This document shows, piece by piece, positions 17,553 to 26,507 of a stretch of 64,000 nucleotides of DNA; within the stretch, counting starts at the first letter, position 1, and each line of letters opens with the position of its first letter. This DNA comes from Lysinibacillus fusiformis (GTDB lineage: Bacteria; Bacillota; Bacilli; Bacillales_A; Planococcaceae). The notes beneath the pieces are model-generated. The model did no database searches. It was not told the origin of the DNA and saw only the letters and a program-made list of their open reading frames with translations. The position numbers and the translations under genes are program-made. Location: the NCBI RefSeq assembly GCF_007362955.1, contig NZ_CP041696.1, forward strand, positions 4,278,001-4,342,000. Reading direction: 5' to 3'.

Positions 17553-17763
17553 GGGGCTGGGACATAACTTTAAATTTTAAGAAAGAGGAGCAAAGGCGTT
17601 ATTAAATTTTTGCTATCTAGAAATGAAGAAAAATTTAGACATTCTTCCTTTTGGAATAAATAAAATTCAGAAGAAAGTACTAGTTGATGGTAGCGAAGGC
17701 CACGCCCCCGGAAAGCGTCCGCCGTAGCAGACATCAACACTTTTTCTCTTTTGTCCCAGCCCC
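17553..17763. repeat. 211-bp MITE-like intergenic element
   Basis: Bounded by perfect 12-bp inverted ends GGGGCTGGGACA and TGTCCCAGCCCC. The interior is AT-rich on the left, and on the right holds a GC-rich block (CGGAAAGCGTCCGCC) unlike the surroundings. No coding capacity. From memory, similar GGGCTGGGACA-ended blocks recur in Firmicutes genomes. The rest of the 17454-18055 gap holds no recognisable gene. Confidence 0.8.
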
Positions 17764-18055
17764 AAATTATTAAGTAAAATTAACATTCAGGTTTAAGAAA
17801 AGGAATATACATAAATCAAAACCTGTAGTAATCGAGCATATAGTTGAAGATTAGCAGGGATTTTTGAGAAGCAAGTAGAATTGAGATAGTAAGTTTGTGT
17901 TATTCAATGGAATTGTAGGCTATTGTGATAATGAATAATTATTTATACAACGTAATCATACTTTATATACTTACAAAACTGACTTTATCCTTTCAAACCT
18001 TAACCAAACCTATTTATCCAACAAATAAAATTTGATTATGAAGGAGACCAAAGTT

Positions 18056-18703
18056 ATGGAAATTTCAAAGGGCGTAGAAATGCTCTAACTTGAATTTCAT
18101 GGGAATATTATTCATCCAACTCTTATATGGAATCATGAAATGGCTATTTTAATAGACGCAGGATTCCCAGGACAAATTGAAGATTTACGTGTGGCAATGG
18201 AAAAGGTAGGCGTGTCGTTCGACAAACTAAAAGTACTCATTTTGACGCATCAGGATATAGATCATATAGGGAGTCTTCCGGAGATATTACAGGTGTGTGG
18301 AAGTAATATTAAAGTATATGCTCACGATTTGGATAAACCTTATATACAAGGGGATTTAACTCTTTTGAAAGACGGGCACCTAGAGAATCCTCCGAAGGGT
18401 AAAGTGGACGAAACCTTGAAAGACGGTCAAGAATTGCCGTATTGTGGTGGTATACGTATCATCCATACGCCAGGACATATCAGCCTCTATTTGAAAAAAA
18501 GTAAAACACTGATTGCAGGTGACTCTATGTACAGTGAAAATGGAATAATAAAGGGAATTCATGTTCCGACAGTACTAGATATAAAAGAAGCTCACTTCTC
18601 TTTGAAGAAATACCTAGACCTCGACATTGAATCGGTGGTTTGTTACCACGGAGGATTAAGTAAGGAAAATATTAATGATCAGATTCAAAAAGTAATTTCA
18701 TAA
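18056..18703 (+). pseudogene. MBL-fold hydrolase with early in-frame TAA
   Basis: ATG at 18056 behind GAAGGAGA starts MEISKGVEML, meets TAA at codon 11 (18086-18088), then continues in the same frame for 205 codons (LEFHGNIIHPTLIWNHEMAI and onward). The rest is an intact metallo-beta-lactamase fold: THQDIDHIG metal motif, PGHISLYLKK, AGDSMYS and the final YHGG. The change looks like CAA to TAA. Translation could restart at ATG 18140, which would lose the first strands. Related proteins hydrolyse thioesters or lactones. Confidence 0.8.
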
Positions 18704-18941
18704 AATGTCATGTATACTAAAAATTAGTATTTGAGCTTGGATAGGTTTTACACAAAGGAAAGGGACTATTAATAGTGAATTTGACAATACTGTATATCCC
18801 GCATTTGTAAAGTGTGAGGACGAGGAGTCCAAATGCTTTAATGCATTCACTTTTAATATCATATCACCACATGCAATCAGAAAGTAATTGCAACGGAATG
18901 TTTAAGAATTCTATACAGTAAATAGGGAGAGGGCTACTATA

Positions 18942-19724
18942 ATGATAAAACTTAGTGAAAATGATTTTGATAAAACAATAAATTTAATAGAGAATAACGT
19001 GAAAACAGTTCCTACCTTTGCCTATTCAGTGTTGAATAATTACATTAGTGGAGTTGTTTATGCGGATTCTAAAAATCCTGAGACAATTCTCATTGGAACT
19101 GAATCGGGTATTTATTTCGTAGCAGGAAAAGAAGATAATCAAGAATTTAATGATTTTCTTCGTGAATTATACAGTCAAAGAAAAAATAAGGAATTTAGAT
19201 TTACTTTATTTTCTTCAAATGAGTACTGGGATCGTGTAATTCATGAGCTATTTAAAGATACTTTAAAGCAGATAAACAGGTATTCTTTTAGATATGATCA
19301 GAAACAATCACATGACAAGAAACTAATTGCAAATGACTATTCTATTAACAGAATAAGTGAAGAGCTAATAGCGAGTAGTTCAGAATATAATGATGATTAT
19401 TACAATGAGTATTGGGGATCTGTTGCCAACTTTTCAGCAAAGGGTTTCGGTTATTGTATTTTACATAAAGGGAAAGTGATTAGTGAATGCACTTCGATTT
19501 TTGCTTCACTTCAATTCGCTGAAATTGATATTGAAACCAACGAAAATTATAGGGGGCAAGGACTAGGTTTAATTGTCGCAAATGCGTTTATAAATCACTG
19601 TCTTGAAAATGGTATAGAGCCTCGCTGGGATTGTGACATCATTAACGCGTCATCAATTAAGCTAGCTGAAAAATTGGGCTTTGGCAAACCTAGTGAATAT
19701 TCATTTTTCACCAAAAATTTATAG
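18942..19724 (+). CDS. GNAT family acetyltransferase (two-domain, PF12746-like)
   Basis: A 260-residue protein. The first 120 residues form a degenerate N-terminal half and the last 120 the catalytic GNAT domain, with the acetyl-CoA loop T-N-E-N-Y-R-G-Q-G-L-G (RGQGLG) and D-I-I-N-A-S-S-I-K-L-A-E-K-L-G-F. This layout matches the zinc-ribbon-free GNAT_acetyltran_2 group found in bacilli. ATG follows AGGGAGAGGG. Flanked by a broken MBL gene and a LysR gene. No operon. Confidence 0.82.
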   Translation: MIKLSENDFDKTINLIENNVKTVPTFAYSVLNNYISGVVYADSKNPETILIGTESGIYFVAGKEDNQEFNDFLRELYSQRKNKEFRFTLFSSNEYWDRVIHELFKDTLKQINRYSFRYDQKQSHDKKLIANDYSINRISEELIASSSEYNDDYYNEYWGSVANFSAKGFGYCILHKGKVISECTSIFASLQFAEIDIETNENYRGQGLGLIVANAFINHCLENGIEPRWDCDIINASSIKLAEKLGFGKPSEYSFFTKNL

Positions 19725-19777
19725 GGATTTTACGGCAACACGATAGTAACTTCTCCTAAGTTAATAGAAGGAAGGTT

Positions 19778-20692
19778 ATGATGTTGGATATTCGAAAAAT
19801 GCGCTATTTCATAACAGTGGCAGAAGAGTTGAATTTTAGTCGAGCAGCGGAACGTTTAAGAATGGCACAACCGCCCTTAAGCCAAGAAATCCGTAAACTA
19901 GAAGAAGAATTGGGCGTTCAACTTTTCCATCGTACAAAAAGGAAAGTAGAGCTTACAAACGCTGGAAGAATATTTCTTGATGGAGTTCGGCAAATACTGT
20001 TTCAAGTTGATAAAACTATTAGAGAAACACAACTTGCAAATGAAGGGAAAATAGGACAACTAACAGTCGGTTTTGTCGATTCTACTGAAATTGTTATAGA
20101 GATTTTAAAAAACTTTAGAGAGCGATTTCCTAAAATCCAACTTGTATTACATGAAATGACCACCGAGCAACAGCTAACAGCTCTTCATGAAAAACAAATA
20201 CAGATTGGATTTTTTCGTACTAAACAAAATAATGGCATATTATGTTCAGAAGTTTGTTGTGAGGAAACTTTAAAATTGGCTTTACCTGAAAATCATCCGC
20301 TTGCCTCTTTACCTGAGGTTCCCCTTCAATTATTAGTTGACGAGTCATTTATTTTGTTTCCGCGTCATTTAGGTCCAGATTTTTATGATTTTATTACTAG
20401 CTACTTTAGCGAACAAGGTATCCGTTTAAATGTTGTTCAGGAAGCCATACAAATGCAAACTATTGTTAATCTAGTTGCAATAGGAATGGGGATTTCTGTT
20501 GTTCCATCATCGGTGGAAACTTATAAACAAAATGGAGTTATCTTTAAAAATTTTAAAGAAACCCCTCCTAAGATAAATCTATATGTTGGCTGGAGCCAGG
20601 ATGAAAAATCTACAGTTGTAAATCAATTTTTAACGATAGTTCGAGAAGTGTATGCCAGTAAAACTAACCATTTATTAACGAATGAGTTGTAA
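19778..20692 (+). CDS. LysR family transcriptional regulator
   Basis: A 304-residue regulator. The helix-turn-helix is at residues 1-60 (MRYFITVAEELNFSRAAERL, AQPPLSQEIRKLEEELGVQL), followed by a linker helix and a periplasmic-binding-like co-inducer domain typical of the CatR/BenM/AlsR branch. A second ATG at 19781 has slightly better spacing to AGAAGGAAGG. The following gene is convergent, so the target is not obvious. It may be the aldo/keto reductase or a distant gene. Confidence 0.9.
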   Translation: MMLDIRKMRYFITVAEELNFSRAAERLRMAQPPLSQEIRKLEEELGVQLFHRTKRKVELTNAGRIFLDGVRQILFQVDKTIRETQLANEGKIGQLTVGFVDSTEIVIEILKNFRERFPKIQLVLHEMTTEQQLTALHEKQIQIGFFRTKQNNGILCSEVCCEETLKLALPENHPLASLPEVPLQLLVDESFILFPRHLGPDFYDFITSYFSEQGIRLNVVQEAIQMQTIVNLVAIGMGISVVPSSVETYKQNGVIFKNFKETPPKINLYVGWSQDEKSTVVNQFLTIVREVYASKTNHLLTNEL

Positions 20693-20796
20693 AATTCTCA
20701 TCTTTCTTATGAAGTTTTTGGCTTGCATGAACGGTCGTAAAATCCCATCTCAAGTGGAAACAAGCGAATGACTATACTAAGTGGGCGTTCTGAAAT

Positions 20797-20850
20797 GGTT
20801 CACTACTAGTCAGTGGGGGAAGAAGAACCCCCGCTGACTAGTAGTGAACC
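20797..20850. repeat. 23-bp hairpin with 8-base loop
   Basis: Arms 20797-20819 and 20828-20850 are complementary over 23 bp with one T-G wobble. The arms carry CACTACTAGTCAG and GGGGG next to the loop AAGAAGAA. It sits between converging genes without a T-run, so it is either a repeat of REP/MITE type or a stable RNA end. Confidence 0.85.
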
Positions 20851-20878
20851 TTATCTAGTTACTCAGTATGTTAAAAAC

Positions 20879-21868
20879 TTAACCTGTTTTGCTAGAATCG
20901 TATTCAATGATACCATGCAATACTTCATCAATTTGATTCATTATTTCCGGTTGCAATTTGACATCGGCCGCGTAGGCATTTTCTCTTACTTGTTGTGGAT
21001 CTGAGGCACCTATAATTGCTGAAGAAACATTGTCATTTTGTAAAACCCATGCTACTGCCAATTGAGCTAAAGTAAGGTCAATATCACGTGCAATCGGTTC
21101 TAGCTTCTGTATTGAAGTGAGGACATCGTCATTCATCCAGCGACGCACTAAGTTATTAAAAAATGGTTTACCAGCAGTAGAGTTAGCACGTGATTGAGCT
21201 GGGAGTGGTTTTCCGGGTAAATATTTACCGGTAAGAATACCTTGTGCAACAGGTGACCAAACAACTTGTCCGAGTCCTTCACGTTGGCATGTTGGTATTA
21301 CATCCGTTTCGATAACTCGCCATAACATCGAGTACTGGGGTTGGCTCGCGATAAGAGGGATTTTTAATTCACGGGCAAGCGCCGCCCCACGGGTGATTTG
21401 TTCTGCCGTCCACTCACTAACACCTAAATATAAGACTTTACCTTGTCGAACAAGGTCTGCGAAAGCTAACATTGTTTCTTCAAGTGGGGTAGATGGGTCA
21501 AATCGGTGGGCATAATAGACGTCGATGTAATCAGTCTGTAACCGACTTAACGATGCATGACAATTTTCGAAAATATGCTTACGAGATAACCCCCTATCAT
21601 TTTGGCCTTTTCCAGTAGGATGGCAAACTTTTGTACATAACTCAATACTCTCTCGTCTTACACCGTGCAATGATCGACCGAGTATTTCCTCAGCTTTAGT
21701 TTCTGAATATACATCAGCAGTATCAAAAGTTGTTATGCCGACATCCAATGCTGTTTTAACACACTCTATTGCGGTGTTGTCATCTACTTTTCCTCCATGA
21801 TTAATCCAGTTACCATAGGCAATTTTACTAATCGCTAATCCGCTATTGCCAAGTTTACTTTACTCCAT
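20879..21868 (-). pseudogene. Aldo/keto reductase with TAA at codon 3
   Basis: AAGGGGG and ATG (21868) are followed by GAG and then TAA (21862-21860). The rest is one open frame: S-K-L-G-N-S-G-L-A-I-S-K-I-A-Y-G-N-W, FDTADVYS with the catalytic Asp/Tyr, a likely Lys/His region, and the C-terminal NADP-binding IIGASDPQQ. Family members begin MEYRKLG or MQYRKLG, so a Tyr codon became TAA. Without it the protein would be 329 residues. A downstream TTG at 21748 would remove the first strand and is unlikely to give active enzyme. Confidence 0.82.
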
Positions 21869-21942
21869 TGCTATTGCCCCCTTAAAAAGTGATAATTTCA
21901 TTATAAATATCGCTTATTGATATGTATAATATATAAATACTT

Positions 21943-21973
21943 AATTACTTATATAAAAAATATATAAGTAATT
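21943..21973. promoter_or_regulatory. 13-bp inverted repeat upstream of AKR and HhH genes
   Basis: AATTACTTATATA and TATATAAGTAATT lie around AAAAA, in the divergent space between the broken reductase and the zinc-ribbon HhH gene. TACTTA repeats nearby (21938). The shape fits HxlR/MarR-type operators, and the assignment is tentative. Confidence 0.5.
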
Positions 21974-22076
21974 CCAAGCGATAGCATTCTCACTTAAACA
22001 AATTAATTTCTTAGATTATCGAAAGGTAGTAAAATGAAGGTAACGATTTATATCGAAAGAGGGGAATCACTATAAA

Positions 22077-22370
22077 ATGACAACTTCGAAAAGCAATTTA
22101 AGGATATGTGAAAAAGGACATGAATACTATAAGAGTAGTGATTGTCCAAGCTGCCCAAAGTGTGAGCAAGAGCGTAAACCTGAAAATGGATTTCTTTCAC
22201 AACTTTCTGCACCAGCCAGAAGAGCATTAGAACACAACGCAATAATTACTGTGGAACAGCTTTCAAAGTTTAGTGAAAAAGAAATTTTGCAATTGCACGG
22301 TATCGGACCAGCTTCACTGCCTAATCTGAGGGCTTCGTTAGCTGAAAAGGGACTATCATTTAAGAATTAA
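22077..22370 (+). CDS. Zinc-ribbon plus helix-hairpin-helix protein
   Basis: A 97-residue two-domain protein. Residues 10-31 hold CEKGHEYYKSSDCPSCPKC, a zinc ribbon. Residues 38-97 form an RNA polymerase alpha-CTD-like HhH fold (A-R-R-A-L-E-H-N-A-I-I-T-V-E-Q-L, LHGIGPASLPNLRASL). DNA or RNA binding is the likely role. A 13-codon frame (22034-22075, AGGT upstream) ends two bases before its ATG and may be a leader peptide. Compare the ribbon-less relative at 9515. Confidence 0.82.
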   Translation: MTTSKSNLRICEKGHEYYKSSDCPSCPKCEQERKPENGFLSQLSAPARRALEHNAIITVEQLSKFSEKEILQLHGIGPASLPNLRASLAEKGLSFKN

Positions 22371-22570
22371 GTGTGCTGAGTTGAAATGAAAATACACGAA
22401 CAATCCTAAAGATCATTAATTTTTAACACCCGATTTTGATTGTACAAACATCCAGACAGAATTATCACAAATAGTGATGATCCATTGTTTGTTCGTCCGT
22501 TAGTAAATATGGAAACAAGACATTTTTTCTTGCTAATAACATCGTATTCATCGATATGGAGGGTTGGAAA

Positions 22571-23038
22571 TTGCAATTATTTGTTAGAGAGATGAATAAA
22601 AGATTTGCAACTGAGCTGCTACATTGGACGTATAATGCGCCATATGATTTTTATAATAATGAATTCACTACTGAAACCCTAAAAGAAATACTCGACAATC
22701 CCTATCAGGCAATTGTCAATGACAAAGAGCAGTTAGTCGGTTATTTCTGTACTGGAATATCGGCTCAAGTACCGAGTGGACATATTGTTAGTGCATATTT
22801 GGACAATTATATTGATATCGGAATTGGCATGAAACCTATTCTCACAGGAAAAGGTTTCGGTACAGTGTTCTTTTCATTTATTCTAAGCCAGGTGCAACGA
22901 GAAGAGCATGCACCTCTTCGCTTAACAGTTGCAACATTTAATACAAGAGCTATTCATCTATATGAAAAATTAGGCTTTGAAAAAAAACTAGAATTCAAAC
23001 ACCAAGCAACACGATTTATTACAATGCTGAAAATATAA
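22571..23038 (+). CDS. GNAT family N-acetyltransferase
   Basis: About 155 residues. The fold is recognised by E-L-L-H-W-T-Y-N-A-P-Y-D-F-Y near the start, the acetyl-CoA loop ILTGKGFGTVFF and the end LTVATFNTRAIHLYEKLGFE. The TTG at 22571 is chosen because GGAGGG sits seven bases upstream. The ATG at 22556 overlaps that site. A terminator follows after 50 bases. Substrate unknown. Confidence 0.86.
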   Translation: MQLFVREMNKRFATELLHWTYNAPYDFYNNEFTTETLKEILDNPYQAIVNDKEQLVGYFCTGISAQVPSGHIVSAYLDNYIDIGIGMKPILTGKGFGTVFFSFILSQVQREEHAPLRLTVATFNTRAIHLYEKLGFEKKLEFKHQATRFITMLKI

Positions 23039-23088
23039 GTGTAAGTGCATCCGGCTTTGTTTTGTAATTTTTATTAAGAATTAGAGAT

Positions 23089-23121
23089 GACCAGGTACCA
23101 TGTGAACCTGGTCGCTTTTCT
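23089..23121 (+). terminator. Rho-independent terminator
   Basis: GACCAGGT and ACCTGGTC flank a nine-base loop and are followed by GCTTTT, after the GNAT gene. Confidence 0.75.
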
Positions 23122-23251
23122 CGTTGCTTTTTTATCGCTGTTAGTAGATTTCTTCTTCACCTATGCGTAGAGAAACAGATAAATTGTAATTTGTTTGAAA
23201 GCAATGGTAACATTTGGTTGTAAGAATTAGAAAAGAAGAGGTGTCGTACAT

Positions 23252-23968
23252 ATGGTAAGAAATTATATGATCTTTGGTGCTAGCAAAGGGTTGGGTGATG
23301 CATTTGTGAAAGGCTTACCTGAACCAGGGGACAAAGTGTGGATTGTCTCTAGGAGTAGACCTAAAAGCATAGATATAAACGATGGTGTTCAAAGAGTATG
23401 GCTAGAAGCAGACTTATCACAACAAAATAATAAAATTAGTGAACAGCTAAAAAATGAATGCGTGGATGTCTTGATTTATAACGTTGGTGTGTGGGAGGAA
23501 AAAGGCTTTGAAGATGACTATGACTTCGAGCAGGATGATCCTGCACATATCGCTAATATCATTAATATCAATATTACATCTACGATAACTTATATTCAGG
23601 CGTTACTACCAAATTTACGAAAGTCGGAAAATGGTAAAATAATCTTGATAGGGTCAACTGCAGGCTTGGATCATACGAATAACAATCAAGTTTCATTTGT
23701 GGCATCGAAGTTTGGCATTCGCGGGATTACAAACGCTTTACGAGAGCATGTTCGAAAAGATAAAATCGCCGTAACTTGTGTTAATCCAGGTGAACTGGCA
23801 GCAGAAATTCCCTATGAGGATGGTCCTGAAAAAGCCATAACTGAATATAATGGGACTCGCATTCCTGTGCAAGATATTGTTGCTATCGTCAAATGTGTTG
23901 TGAATTTATCCAAAGTGTCATGCGTGAAAGAGATTCACGTACCAGCAATCACGGATCTAAATGCATAG
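23252..23968 (+). CDS. SDR-family oxidoreductase lacking the catalytic Tyr
   Basis: A 238-residue Rossmann protein: cofactor motif FGASKGLGDAF (GxxxGxG), D-V-L-I-Y-N-V-G in place of NNAG, and serine in LIGSTAGLD. Where family members have YxxxK it reads F-V-A-S-K (codon TTT), so the proton-donating tyrosine is replaced by phenylalanine. The lysine remains. Either the activity is altered or the protein binds rather than reduces its ligand. The gene is otherwise intact, with AGAGGTG before the ATG. Confidence 0.85.
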   Translation: MVRNYMIFGASKGLGDAFVKGLPEPGDKVWIVSRSRPKSIDINDGVQRVWLEADLSQQNNKISEQLKNECVDVLIYNVGVWEEKGFEDDYDFEQDDPAHIANIININITSTITYIQALLPNLRKSENGKIILIGSTAGLDHTNNNQVSFVASKFGIRGITNALREHVRKDKIAVTCVNPGELAAEIPYEDGPEKAITEYNGTRIPVQDIVAIVKCVVNLSKVSCVKEIHVPAITDLNA

Positions 23969-24004
23969 AGTAAGGGTAGCTAATAGCCGAGAGGGGTAAA
24001 AATT

Positions 24005-24460
24005 ATGCACAATGTCATTGATAATTTAACTTATTGGATTATGAAGGTCATTGAAGAGTTCAAGCTTATGTCAGAATTAGAAGTTTCTCAACGGCCTTTG
24101 CCTGAAAAATGGTCAAAAAAAATATCAGGGCATTTATGTGATTCTGCTAATCATAATCTGGAAAGATTTATTAAAGTACAATATGAAAAACAACCATTTG
24201 TACTAACGCCATATAATCAAGTTTAATGGGTAGAAATTCAGGGGTATCAAGACATCTCAATGCAAGCAATAGTAAATTTATGGTGTCACCTCAATAGAAA
24301 AATGATAACTGTTATTGCGAGGATACCCGATGAAAAACTACAGTATTTATGTGATATTGGTGATAATCAATTAAAAACAGTTGAGTGGCTTATACAAGAT
24401 TATTTTGAACATATGGAACATCATTTACGAAAACAGATTTTTACTGAAAAGAGCAAGTGA
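24005..24460 (+). pseudogene. DinB-like protein gene split by one TAA
   Basis: The frame runs from ATG 24005 (DNLTYWIMKVIEEF, RPLPEKWSKK, GHLCDSA) to TAA at 24224-24226, then continues in the same frame (WVEIQGYQDISMQ, NRKMITVIARIPDEKL, H-M-E-H-H) to 24460. Together these form one DinB/YfiT four-helix protein of about 150 residues with its metal-binding histidines. The context (N-Q-V, stop, W-V-E) suggests GAA to TAA. The segment K-K-I-S-G-H also seems one residue short. Confidence 0.85.
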
Positions 24461-24571
24461 AAAAGTCGGGGAGAGAAGCAGTCCAATGGTATAAGTAATG
24501 TCAGTAAGACTTCACTTTTTTGATTAAAAATCTTTCCTTTTGTCGAACTTATTAAAAAGGGGAGATTTAGC

Positions 24572-25081
24572 GTGTACACAGTTTCAAATTTAAAATTACT
24601 GATTGATAAACAAGAGGAAATTGATGCAATTTATCAAAACTGCAAAGAGTTAAAAAAGACGACTGTTACGCCTAAAATGAATGCTGAAGTGGATATATTA
24701 TTTGATGCTATAAATAAGCGTTTAGTTGAACAAGGCTTTACCGTTACAATGACACCTACCGGTTTATTGGCAAATTATAAAGAGGCTGTTGTCAATATCG
24801 ACAAACATTCAAAAGACTTGGAAGAATGTTTTTTTATAAATTTTAATAATTATGCGGAAGATAGACTTTCAATTATTCTAGATATCAAACACAATAACAA
24901 TGCACAAAAAAATTCAAATCATGAAGATGGTTTTTCTGAATTTTTACTGCAAATGAGCGATAAGTTGAATAACGCTAAGAATCTTCAAGATGCGTGTCGT
25001 GTAGCAAATCTTATTTATAAGAGCCAAAATAATGTGACGTTCTATTCAGCAGAAGAAGTCGTGAACTATTATTTTAAATAA
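24572..25081 (+). CDS. Hypothetical 169-residue protein
   Basis: Intact, GTG start with AAGGGGAG upstream. Helical N-terminal half (L-L-I-D-K-Q-E-E-I-D-A-I-Y-Q-N-C-K), central beta segment (FTVTMTPTGLLANYKEAVV) and helical end. No signal peptide or membrane segment. I do not recognise the family. A terminator directly follows (25088-25120). Confidence 0.6.
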   Translation: MYTVSNLKLLIDKQEEIDAIYQNCKELKKTTVTPKMNAEVDILFDAINKRLVEQGFTVTMTPTGLLANYKEAVVNIDKHSKDLEECFFINFNNYAEDRLSIILDIKHNNNAQKNSNHEDGFSEFLLQMSDKLNNAKNLQDACRVANLIYKSQNNVTFYSAEEVVNYYFK

Positions 25082-25087
25082 TCCAAT

Positions 25088-25120
25088 ACCTTCCATATCA
25101 TCGATGTGGAGGTTTTTTTA
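25088..25120 (+). terminator. Rho-independent terminator
   Basis: ACCTTCCATATC pairs, with a bulge, with GATGTGGAGGT. TTTTTTT follows. Seven bases after the previous stop. Confidence 0.7.
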
Positions 25121-25317
25121 TGCACAAATTTAACAAGATGAAGGAATCGATATGTTGAATGCTCGAATTCATGTTCACATCAGTCCATTTTCTCGATACC
25201 TCCAAGCCATTACTTTTTAATCATCAACACGATGAAACTTTTCCTCTAGATATTCTAAATAGTACAGTTTTCTTTCAGTAGCTTGATTTACTAGCAAATT
25301 TATATGGAGGGCAGGCG

Positions 25318-25494
25318 GTGCTTAAAAAAACAATGCCAAGACATACTATTAGCGAAAGCCAACTGGTTAACTATGAACAAATGGAAGTAGCTATTCGTAA
25401 ATTGAATAAGGAAATTCGTGTTTTTGAACGTAATATACTATTGGCCGTAAATTCTTCAGACAGTATCCCAAACAATTCTGTTACTACAAAATAA
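25318..25494 (+). CDS. 58-residue hypothetical miniprotein
   Basis: GTG start six bases behind GGAGGG. The peptide is charged and helical (QLVNYEQMEVAIRKLNKEI), consistent with a short coiled coil, and ends in a polar tail. A strong terminator begins three bases after the stop, which supports a real gene. No family known to me. Confidence 0.6.
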   Translation: MLKKTMPRHTISESQLVNYEQMEVAIRKLNKEIRVFERNILLAVNSSDSIPNNSVTTK

Positions 25495-25497
25495 AAT

Positions 25498-25547
25498 AAA
25501 AAAATCATGCACTAAACAAAATAAATTTGTTCAGTGCATGATTTTTT
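25498..25547. terminator. Bidirectional terminator
   Basis: AAAAAATCATGCACT and AGTGCATGATTTTTT form the outer stem, with AACAAA/TTTGTT inside. It serves the 58-residue gene and the converging minus-strand gene. Confidence 0.85.
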
Positions 25548-25570
25548 ATTGTCGAGGTAATGACGTATTA

Positions 25571-25969
25571 TTAGTTGTTAACTAATGCTAGAAGAAACTT
25601 ATCTCGATCGGCTTCCTCTTGCATTTTACTATCCACAAGCATAGCGCCATACTGCACATTTGTCATGTCACGATCAACTAAAAATTGGACGTTTACTTTA
25701 GAATCTTTGTTATTGACTGGACAATCTCCTTCGAATTCAACAACATCTTGTCCCTTTTGGGTTTCGAAATAGACCCAATATGGATTTTTACAAGTTGAGG
25801 AAAAGGCTGTATCGAATGTTTGGTTACTATTTTCGATAGAATAGCTTTTTACATATGTAATATATTCATTATCTGTAATATCCTTTTGTGGACCGTAAAA
25901 ATACCAAAACACCCCTAATATGCCGATTGGTATAATCCATAGAATAGTACGTTTGCTTAGTTTCCCCAT
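25571..25969 (-). CDS. Membrane-anchored extracytoplasmic hypothetical protein
   Basis: A 132-residue protein with a basic start (MGKLSKR), one N-terminal membrane helix (TILWIIPIGILGVFWYFY) and an acidic outside domain. The outside domain has two cysteines (S-S-T-C-K-N and E-G-D-C-P) that could form a disulphide. AAAGGGGGATG precedes the start. Function not recognised. Confidence 0.7.
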   Translation of the reverse strand: MGKLSKRTILWIIPIGILGVFWYFYGPQKDITDNEYITYVKSYSIENSNQTFDTAFSSTCKNPYWVYFETQKGQDVVEFEGDCPVNNKDSKVNVQFLVDRDMTNVQYGAMLVDSKMQEEADRDKFLLALVNN

Positions 25970-26132
25970 GTATTCATCCCCCTTTATAACAATATATTAT
26001 CATCATTAACCTTATTTTTGCTAGCTTAATATAATATTTTCTATTTTGAGCTTTTATTTTGTTAAACGTAGAATACTGTAGCACTTTAAGCAATAATAAA
26101 GGAAACGTTTATTCTGTAAAGGAGGGAAAGGT

Positions 26133-26442
26133 TTGCGTGCCTTATTAATTGCTGAAAAGCCACCGCTCATAACGGACAGAATAAGATAAAACAGCTTTAC
26201 ATGAATAGTGACTCCAAAGACGACTTTACAGATATATAGTGATTTTTAGGCATAGGTGAAAAACCTCTTCTGAAAGTGGTGAAGGGATAGGAACTGAACT
26301 TATACGATGGGCAATTCATCGTGCAAGAGAACGTGGTTGTCACTTGGTTCAACTCACTACAGATAAAGAGCGAGAAGATGCTTTAAATTTTTATGAACGT
26401 TTTGTTTTCAAGCATCGGACGTGGATTAAAAGTGAACTTTAA
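26133..26442 (+). pseudogene. Decayed GNAT acetyltransferase
   Basis: A TTG start behind AAAGGAGGG opens L-R-A-L-L-I-A-E-K-P-P-L-I-T-D-R-I-R and stops. The C-terminal third survives in another frame from 26260 (SESGEGIGTELIRWAIHRA, ERGCHLVQLTTDKERED, ALNFYERFVFKH). Stops and shifts in between show decay. Sequence from 25970 to 26132 holds only the divergent promoter region. Confidence 0.75.
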
Positions 26443-26460
26443 TATTTATATTCAGCTAAA

Positions 26461-26507
26461 GGGGGCTTTACTTGAAGATCATTGAGTTGCTATGCAGCTC
26501 TTTTCTG
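26461..26507 (+). repeat. GGGGGCTTTA element, copy 1
   Basis: Starts GGGGGCTTTA and continues GAAGATCATTGAGTTGC, then GAGTTGC/GCAGCTC can pair before TTTTCTG. A close copy lies at 29482. Both occur after broken or short genes, and they look like a dispersed terminator-bearing repeat. Confidence 0.6.
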
